The translations under genes and the position numbers were made by a program. A stretch of 64,000 nt of DNA from Amycolatopsis sp. DSM 110486. GTDB taxonomy: Bacteria > Actinomycetota > Actinomycetes > Mycobacteriales > Pseudonocardiaceae. The notes under the pieces were generated by a model. The model did not search any database, had not been told where the DNA came from, and saw nothing but the letters and a program-made list of their open reading frames with translations. The stretch covers positions 878,501-942,500 of the forward strand of contig NZ_CP080519.1 of the NCBI RefSeq assembly GCF_019468465.1. Direction: 5' to 3'. Shown here piece by piece: positions 55,549 through 64,000 of this stretch (the first letter of the stretch is position 1; each line of letters starts with the position of its first letter).

Positions 55549-57783
55549 TCAGCGTGCGGCGCGGAAGCCGCGCAGGCGGAGACTGTTCGAGACCACGAAC
55601 ACCGACGAGACGGCCATGGCGGCACCGGCGATCATGGGGTTGAGCAGGCCGAACGCCGCCAGCGGCAGGGCCGCGACGTTGTAGGCGAAGGCCCAGAACA
55701 GGTTGCCCTTGATCGTGGCGAGCGTGCGCCGAGCGAGGCGGATGGCGTCGACCGCGGCGCGGAGGTCACCGCGGACGAGGGTGAGGTCGCCGGCCTCGAT
55801 GGCGGCGTCGGTGCCGGTGCCCATCGACAAGCCGAGGTCGGCCTGGGCCAGGGCGGCGGCGTCGTTCACACCGTCGCCGACCATCGCGACCACGCGGCCC
55901 TCGGACTGCAGCCGCTTGACCACCGCGACCTTGTCTTCGGGCAGGACCTCGGCGATCACCTCGTCGATGCCGGCGGCTTCGGCGATCGCTTGAGCGGCGC
56001 CGGCATTGTCGCCGGTCAGCAGGACCGGCGTGAGGCCGAGGGCGCGGAGTTCGGCGACGGCTTGGGCCGAGGTGGGTTTGATCGTGTCCGCGACGACCAG
56101 CACGGCCTTGGCTGCGCCGTCCCAGGCCACGAACACCGCGGTGGCGCCCTGCTGCTCGGCCGCCGCCTTGGCGTCGGCGAGGGAACCGTCGACGTGGATG
56201 CCCCAGTCGGCCAGAAAGGCGGCGCGGCCGGCGAGGACGGCGGTGCCGTCGACGAGCCCGGTGACGCCGAGGCCCTCGGTCGAGCGGAACTCCTGGACCG
56301 CGGGCAGCTCGCCGATGCGGTCACGGGCACCGGCCACGATGGCCTTGGCGATGGGGTGTTCCGAGGCGTCTTCGACGGCTCCGGCGTAGCGCAGGACCTC
56401 GGCTTCGGTGATGCCGTCGGCGGGGTGGACGCCGGTGAGGCTCATGCGGCCGGTGGTGACGGTGCCGGTTTTGTCGAGCACGACGGTGTCGACGCGCCGG
56501 GTGGACTCGAGCACCTCGGGGCCTTTGATCAGGATCCCGAGCTGGGCTCCGCGGCCGGTGCCGACCAGCAGCGCCGTGGGCGTGGCGAGGCCGAGCGCGC
56601 AGGGGCAGGCGATGATCAGCACGGCGACCGCGGCGGTGAAGGCTTCGGCGACGTCGCCGCCACTCGCCAGCCACGCGACGAGCGTGATCAGGGCGAGCAT
56701 GAGGACGATCGGGACGAAGATCCCGGATACGCGGTCGGCCAGCCGCTGCACGGCGGCCTTGCCGTTCTGGGCCTCCTCGACGAGCCGCGCCATCTGGGCG
56801 AGGCGGGTGTCGTCGCCGATCCGGGTGGCTTTCACGACCAGCCGGCCGCCGACGTTCACGGTCGCGCCGGTCACGGCGTCGCCGGTGGCGACTTCGACGG
56901 GCACGGATTCGCCGGTGATCATGCTGACGTCGACCGCGGAGCTGCCCTCGGTGACCACGCCGTCGGTGGCGATCTTCTCCCCGGGCCGCACGACGAAGGT
57001 GTCGCCCACTCGCAGCTCGCTCACGGGGACGCGGCGTTCGGTGCCGTTCGCCAGGACGGTGACGTCCTTCGCGCCGAGTTCGAACAACGCGCGCAAGGCG
57101 GCGCCGGAGCGGCGCTTGGCTCGGGCTTCGAAGTAGCGGCCGGCCAGGATGAACGTGGTCACGCCGGAGGCGACCTCGAGGTAGATGCTGTTCGTGCCCA
57201 TCCCTGGGGTCACGGTGAGGGTGAAGGCGTCGCGCATGCCGGTCATGCCGGCGGTGCCGAAGAACAGGGCGTAGAGCGACCAGAGCGTGGCGGCGGAGAC
57301 ACCGAGGGAGATCAGCGTGTCCATGGTCGCGGCGCCGTGGCGCAGGTTGGTCCACGCGGCGCGGTGGAACGGGAACGCGCCCCACACCACGACCGGCGCG
57401 GCCAGGGTGAGCGAGAGCCACTGCCAGTTGTCGAACTGCAACGCGGGGACCATCGCGAGCAGGATCACCGGCACCGTCAGCAGCGCCGAGTAGACCAGCC
57501 GGTCCCGCAGGGGACGCGTCTCGTCCTCCGGCTCGGAGGCTTCGGGCTTCTCGGGTTCGGGGCGCTGCGCCGTGTAGCCGGTGGCCTCGACGACACCGAC
57601 CAGGTCGTCGACCGAAATCGTGGCGGGGAACTCGACGTGGGCCTTCTCGGTGGCGTAGTTGACGCTCGCCGTGACCCCGTCGACCTTGTTCAGCTTGCGT
57701 TCCACGCGGGCGGCGCACGAAGCGCACGTCATCCCGCCGATGACGAGCTCGACCGTCTGCGGAGCGTGTGTCGTCGTGGTCAT
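55549..57783 (-). CDS. copA: Copper-exporting P1B-type ATPase
   Basis: 744 residues. One N-terminal HMA domain with GMTCASC (17-23), eight membrane helices, CPC (in [10 protein letters not shown], about 393) for copper, DKTGT (about 436) with the phosphorylated Asp, HP in [12 protein letters not shown], and [10 protein letters not shown]. It pumps Cu(I) out of the cytoplasm. ATG at 57781-57783, six bases after the copZ stop, so copZ-copA is an operon. Confidence 0.95.
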   Translation of the reverse strand: MTTTTHAPQTVELVIGGMTCASCAARVERKLNKVDGVTASVNYATEKAHVEFPATISVDDLVGVVEATGYTAQRPEPEKPEASEPEDETRPLRDRLVYSALLTVPVILLAMVPALQFDNWQWLSLTLAAPVVVWGAFPFHRAAWTNLRHGAATMDTLISLGVSAATLWSLYALFFGTAGMTGMRDAFTLTVTPGMGTNSIYLEVASGVTTFILAGRYFEARAKRRSGAALRALFELGAKDVTVLANGTERRVPVSELRVGDTFVVRPGEKIATDGVVTEGSSAVDVSMITGESVPVEVATGDAVTGATVNVGGRLVVKATRIGDDTRLAQMARLVEEAQNGKAAVQRLADRVSGIFVPIVLMLALITLVAWLASGGDVAEAFTAAVAVLIIACPCALGLATPTALLVGTGRGAQLGILIKGPEVLESTRRVDTVVLDKTGTVTTGRMSLTGVHPADGITEAEVLRYAGAVEDASEHPIAKAIVAGARDRIGELPAVQEFRSTEGLGVTGLVDGTAVLAGRAAFLADWGIHVDGSLADAKAAAEQQGATAVFVAWDGAAKAVLVVADTIKPTSAQAVAELRALGLTPVLLTGDNAGAAQAIAEAAGIDEVIAEVLPEDKVAVVKRLQSEGRVVAMVGDGVNDAAALAQADLGLSMGTGTDAAIEAGDLTLVRGDLRAAVDAIRLARRTLATIKGNLFWAFAYNVAALPLAAFGLLNPMIAGAAMAVSSVFVVSNSLRLRGFRAAR

Positions 57784-57789
57784 GGCGGC

Positions 57790-57996
57790 CTACGCGACGA
57801 GCCGGTAGCCGGCCTCGGTCACGGCCGCCGAGACGGCGTCCACGGCCAGCGGCTGCTCGCTGACGACCTTCACCGCGCCCGACGCGAGGTCCACGTCGAC
57901 TTCCCGGACACCGGCGAGCTCTCCGACCTCTTCACGCACCGCGCCGACGCAGTGCGCGCAGGTCATACCCTCGACGGTGTAGGTGGCTTCGGTCAT
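57790..57996 (-). CDS. copZ: Copper chaperone CopZ-like (HMA domain)
   Basis: 68 residues, one heavy-metal-associated domain with GMTCAHC (Cys13, Cys16). It hands Cu(I) to CopA. AAGGAG lies six to seven bases before the ATG at 57994-57996, which decides it over the GTG at 57997-57999. First gene of the copZ-copA operon. Confidence 0.92.
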   Translation of the reverse strand: MTEATYTVEGMTCAHCVGAVREEVGELAGVREVDVDLASGAVKVVSEQPLAVDAVSAAVTEAGYRLVA

Positions 57997-58033
57997 CACC
58001 GGCTCCTTCGTGCTGTGGCGTTCCTAATCCCTT

Positions 58034-58054
58034 TATACCCCTCCGGGGTAGGGG
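58034..58054. promoter_or_regulatory. CsoR operator upstream of copZ-copA
   Basis: TATACCCCTCCGGGGTA (58034-58050) with symmetric core ACCCC-TCC-GGGGT (58037-58049), a close match to the known CsoR site, 41 bases before copZ. Confidence 0.8.
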
Positions 58055-58108
58055 TTCACCACGTGGGCCGCCTGTGGGACCGGTTACCCGGCCCGGCAGA
58101 CTGCGGTG

Positions 58109-58885
58109 ATGCGGAAGCTGTACGCGATCGGGATCGGGGCCGGCGATCCGGAACACCTCACCGTCCAGGCGATCGACCGCCTCAACCGCGTCGACGTGTT
58201 CTTCGTCCTCGACAAGGGCTCCGCGAAGGCCGACCTCGTGCGGCTGCGCCAGGACATCCTGTCGCGCTTCGTCACACGCCCCGGCTACCGCGTGGTCACC
58301 GCCACGGACCCCGACCGCGATCGCACGCCGTCCGACTACCGCGCTGCCGTCGCCGACTGGCACGAGCTCCGCACGGACGTCTACGAGCGTCTCATCCGCG
58401 ACTCCCTCGGCCCCGACGACACCGGCGCCTTCCTCGTCTGGGGCGACCCGTCGCTGTACGACAGCACCATCGCCCTCATCGAGGCAGTGCTCGCGCGCGG
58501 CAACGTCGCTTTCGACTACGAGGTGGTCCCCGGCGTGAGCAGCATCTCCGCGCTCGTCGCCCGCCACCGCACGACGATGAACCAGATCGGCCGCGCCGTC
58601 CAGCTCACCACCGGCCGCCGCCTCGCCACGGGCTGGCCCGCCGACGCCGACGACGTCTTCGTCCTGCTCGACGCGCACACCACCTTCGACCGGTTCACCG
58701 ACCAGGGCCTGCACATCTACTGGGGCGCGTACGTCGGCACCCCGGACGAGATCCTGCTGTCGGGCCCCCTGGACTCCGCGTTGGCCGCGCGCCTCCGCTC
58801 GGTCCGTGCGGAGGCCCGCGAAAAACACGGCTGGATCATGGACACGTACCTGCTGCGCCGCCCGGTGGACCGCAGCGATGGGTGA
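58109..58885 (+). CDS. cobF: Precorrin-6A synthase (deacetylating)
   Basis: 258 residues of the tetrapyrrole methylase fold, but of the CobF type: LYAIGIGAGDPEHLTVQAID at the start, GAFLVWGDPSLYDSTIALIE and VVPGVSSISALVARH. It methylates precorrin-5 at C1 with loss of acetate in aerobic cobalamin synthesis. No other cob gene lies nearby. ATG at 58109. The stop overlaps the next gene's ATG by eight bases. Confidence 0.93.
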   Translation: MRKLYAIGIGAGDPEHLTVQAIDRLNRVDVFFVLDKGSAKADLVRLRQDILSRFVTRPGYRVVTATDPDRDRTPSDYRAAVADWHELRTDVYERLIRDSLGPDDTGAFLVWGDPSLYDSTIALIEAVLARGNVAFDYEVVPGVSSISALVARHRTTMNQIGRAVQLTTGRRLATGWPADADDVFVLLDAHTTFDRFTDQGLHIYWGAYVGTPDEILLSGPLDSALAARLRSVRAEAREKHGWIMDTYLLRRPVDRSDG

Positions 58886-59948
58886 GCTCCAGGACCGGAT
58901 TCAACGTCGGCTCGACACTTTGGTCGATACCGGCGCGGAGACCGGTCTGCAGGTCGCCGTCTACGAGGGCGGCGCGCTCATCGTCGACGCGGTGGCGGGC
59001 ACGGCCGAGCCGGGGCGACCGCTCACCTCCGGCACGCCGATCTTCAGCTTCTCCACCGCCAAGAACGTGGCGGCCACGCTCGCCCACCTGCTCGTCGCGC
59101 GGGGTTTCCTCGACTACGACAGCCCGGTCACGGACCTCTGGCCCGAGTTCGGCGCACACGGCAAGGCCACGGCGACGCTCCGGCACGTGCTGACCCACAC
59201 GGTCGGACTGCCGGCCATGCCGCGCGAGATCACCCCGCGCGAGCTTCCCGACTGGTCCAGGGTGTGCGAGTCGCTGGCCGCCGCCGAGCCGCGCTGGCCG
59301 CCGGGGACCGCCACGGGCTACCACTCGTTCACCTTCGGCTACCTCGGCGGCGAGCTGGCCCGCCGTGCGACCGGACGGTCCATGTCCGAGTTGCTGCGCG
59401 AGTGGATCACAGTGCCGCTCGGGATCGAGGGGCAGCTCTACTTCGCCGCTCCGGAGGAGGTGCTGGCGGGTTTCGCGCGCCTCGAGCAGCAGGCTTCGCA
59501 CTGGCCGGCCGCCCCGATCCTCGCCCCCTGGGAAAGCCGGCCGAGTGCCGATTTCGGAAACACCGACACGATCCTGCGCGCCGATATTCCGTCCGTGGGT
59601 ACGGCCACCGCCCACGGCCTCGCCGCGATGTACAACGCCGTGCTGCAAGGCACGCTCGTGGATGCCGCGCGGTTGACGGAACTGTCCGCGCTCGCTTTCG
59701 AGGGCACGGACCAGGTTTTCGGCAACCCGGTGCGCATGGCCTTGGGCTTCCCGATCGGCCGCATCGGCGCCCCCGCCGAGGAGAACTCCGCGGCCTTCGG
59801 CTGGCCAGGCGGGGGCGGCAGCTACGCCTACGCCGACCCCGCTCGCGGAGTCGCCTTCGCCCTGACGAAAACCCGGCTCGTACCGAACTTCGACACCGCA
59901 CTGTCGGTCACCGCGATCCTCGCCGACCATCTGTCCGGGACCGGTTGA
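58878..59948 (+). CDS. Serine hydrolase, beta-lactamase/EstB-like
   Basis: 356 residues of the class C beta-lactamase fold. Ser59-x-x-Lys62 in FSFSTAKN, Tyr in ATGYHSFTFGYLGGE (near 149), and a GxG-type motif in FGWPGGGGSY near the end. More like EstB/LpqK esterases than true lactamases. No signal peptide, so cytoplasmic. The ATG overlaps the cobF stop by eight bases. Confidence 0.88.
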   Translation: MGELQDRIQRRLDTLVDTGAETGLQVAVYEGGALIVDAVAGTAEPGRPLTSGTPIFSFSTAKNVAATLAHLLVARGFLDYDSPVTDLWPEFGAHGKATATLRHVLTHTVGLPAMPREITPRELPDWSRVCESLAAAEPRWPPGTATGYHSFTFGYLGGELARRATGRSMSELLREWITVPLGIEGQLYFAAPEEVLAGFARLEQQASHWPAAPILAPWESRPSADFGNTDTILRADIPSVGTATAHGLAAMYNAVLQGTLVDAARLTELSALAFEGTDQVFGNPVRMALGFPIGRIGAPAEENSAAFGWPGGGGSYAYADPARGVAFALTKTRLVPNFDTALSVTAILADHLSGTG

Positions 59949-59971
59949 GCTTCCGCACGAAGGGGAAAATG

Positions 59972-60505
59972 ATGTCCACTCCTACGGCTGACAACTCGTG
60001 CGCGCCGCAGACCAGCCTCGGTCCGTTCTCCTCGCCGGGCGCCAGCCCGACTCCGTGGGAGGCGACGGAGTGGGCACTGCGTCACATCCAGAAATTCCAC
60101 CTGTGCACGGTGCGCCGCGACGGCCGCCCCCACGTGACACCGCTGCTGGCGATCTGGGCGCTCGGCGCGATGTGGTTCACCACAGGCGACCGCGAGCAGA
60201 AAGCCAAGAACCTCAGCTCCAACCAGGCCTGCACACTGAGCACCGGAACCGGCACCCTGACCGGCATGGACTACATCATCGAAGGCATCGCGAGCCTGGT
60301 CACCGACCAGCCCACCAGGGAAACCGCGGCGACGGCGTTCGAACAGGCCTACGGCTGGCAACTCACCCGCGAGGACGGAACGTGGTACCAACTCGGCGAC
60401 GCCATCAGGACCGGGAACGTTCAGCTCTACCGGGTCCAGCCCGACAAGGCTTTCGCCTTCGCGACCGGTAGCGAGTCGTCGCAGACTCGCTACCGCTGGA
60501 GCTGA
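59972..60505 (+). CDS. Pyridoxamine 5'-phosphate oxidase-fold protein
   Basis: 177 residues, flavin-binding split barrel: WALRHIQKFHLCTVRRDGRPHV, then LLAIWALGAMWFTTG and LSSNQACTLSTGTG. Could bind FMN, F420 or haem. AAGGGG precedes the double ATG; the second (59972) is better spaced. Follows the serine hydrolase by 23 bases, so probably the same transcript. Confidence 0.85.
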   Translation: MSTPTADNSCAPQTSLGPFSSPGASPTPWEATEWALRHIQKFHLCTVRRDGRPHVTPLLAIWALGAMWFTTGDREQKAKNLSSNQACTLSTGTGTLTGMDYIIEGIASLVTDQPTRETAATAFEQAYGWQLTREDGTWYQLGDAIRTGNVQLYRVQPDKAFAFATGSESSQTRYRWS

Positions 60506-60548
60506 GTCGTGGACCCGCCGGCGGCGGTCGAAAAGGTGCGGAAATAGA

Positions 60549-60593
60549 GTTAGGCCCCGGGAGAACCGTGAAGATTCTCGACCGGGGCCTAAC
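60549..60593 (-). terminator. rRNA operon terminator
   Basis: GTTAGGCCCCGG (60549-60560) pairs with CCGGGGCCTAAC (60582-60593), extended by GAGAA/TTCTC inside. It lies just beyond the 5S gene in the direction of transcription. Confidence 0.85.
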
Positions 60594-60603
60594 CCTAATG
60601 TTA

Positions 60604-60722
60604 GTTCGGCGGCGTCCTACTCTCCCACAACCCTTCGATTGCAGTACCATCGGCGCTACCAGGCTTAGCTTCCGGGTTCGGAATGGGACCGGGCGTTTCC
60701 CTGGCGCTATAACCACCGAAAC
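60604..60722 (-). rRNA. rrf: 5S ribosomal RNA
   Basis: 119 bases. Read on the minus strand it begins GTTTCGGTGGTTATAGCG and ends GACGCCGCCGAAC; the two ends pair. CCCATTCCGAACCCGGAAGC in the middle is the universal loop B/C region. Confidence 0.97.
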
Positions 60723-60726
60723 ACTA

Positions 60727-60747
60727 TGAAACACGCGTGGTGTTTCA
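60727..60747 (-). ncRNA. Hairpin between 23S and 5S
   Basis: TGAAACAC (60727-60734) pairs with GTGTTTCA (60740-60747) around GCGTG; probably part of the pre-rRNA processing structure. Confidence 0.5.
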
Positions 60748-60752
60748 GAACC

Positions 60753-60778
60753 GTAGAGTGGATGCGTAACATCTTTGT
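60753..60778 (-). other. 3' arm of the 23S processing stem
   Basis: GTAGAGTGGATGCG (60753-60766) and CATCTTTGT (60770-60778) are complementary to CGCATCCACTCTAC (63903-63916) and ACAAAGATG (63892-63900) across the 3.1 kb 23S gene: 14 plus 9 perfect pairs, the double-stranded site cut by RNase III. Confidence 0.8.
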
Positions 60779-60781
60779 AGG

Positions 60782-63890
<3,109 letters not shown>

Positions 63891-63891
63891 C

Positions 63892-63916
63892 ACAAAGATG
63901 CTCGCATCCACTCTAC
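63892..63916 (-). other. 5' arm of the 23S processing stem
   Basis: Partner of the arm at 60753-60778; it flanks the 23S 5' end. Confidence 0.8.
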
Positions 63917-64000
63917 AGTTCTCAAACACCACACCAGAAACAACGTTCCCAGGGCAAATGCCCCAAGGCGTGTTGCCTCAGGACCCAACAGTGTGCATCG
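63917..64000 (-). other. 16S-23S spacer, partial
   Basis: 84 bases of spacer reach the window edge. No tRNA is visible in it. The 16S gene should lie to the right. Confidence 0.6.

Noticed and set aside
57997..58108. Cobalamin riboswitch before cobF
   Set aside because: The gap is only about 110 bases, holds the CsoR site, and shows no B12-box-like structure.

Overview
The window is a 64 kb chromosomal segment of a high-GC actinomycete. Very strong G/C third-position bias, mycothiol- and F420-type enzymes, a DUF6292 protein, Wag31-like coiled coils and TTGTCCACA-type DnaA boxes all fit. Gene content and order suggest the Pseudonocardiaceae (Amycolatopsis-like); the genus is inference. I read about 58 protein genes, one tRNA-Arg(TCT), and a 5S and a complete 23S rRNA on the minus strand at the right edge (the 16S would lie beyond it). 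No insertion sequence, prophage or CRISPR array is visible.

Region 1 (1-28.5 kb) is conserved core. From memory of gene order it follows the Mycobacterium tuberculosis block Rv2464c-Rv2477c: Nei2 glycosylase, RpiB, the Rv2466c-type DsbA-like protein, PepN, a DUF5130 protein, an HNH endonuclease, truncated haemoglobin GlbO, GH13 alpha-glucosidase, an Rv2474c-like protein, a thioesterase, the 180-kDa NAD-glutamate dehydrogenase and the ABC-F protein EttA. Inserted genes include a ComB-like phosphatase with an MBL-fold hydrolase, a MscS channel, a cold-shock protein, a fatty-acid desaturase, and an unusual 123-residue protein made mainly of 15 GTRVTx hexapeptides that ends in an ssrA-like ALAA tail. 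EttA is followed by a large alpha-helical/disordered protein in the same operon.

Region 2 (28.6-36.4 kb) holds a CopD-CtaG fusion, a histidine phosphatase, a divergent MFS/LacI pair sharing one operator, a secreted I36-type inhibitor, a 0.9 kb C-rich non-coding stretch, the tRNA, and a probably frameshifted small gene. A pair of perfect DnaA boxes lies behind lacI.

Region 3 (36.4-52.4 kb) is accessory and regulation-rich. It has four TetR regulators with recognisable palindromic operators, two FAD monooxygenases, an exporter, a secreted sialidase, an orphan type II thioesterase, F420-type nitroreductase-like proteins, and two ECF sigma modules (a SigG-like factor with SnoaL partners; an ECF42-like factor overlapping its YCII/DGPF partner).

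Region 4 (52.4-64 kb) has an MgtC/SapB membrane protein, a DivIVA-like hendecad coiled-coil protein, a CPBP membrane protease, a copper island (csoR; copZ-copA in the opposite orientation, with a CsoR-type box in front of each unit), cobF overlapping a serine hydrolase, a PNPOx-fold protein, and the rRNA genes with a 23S processing stem.
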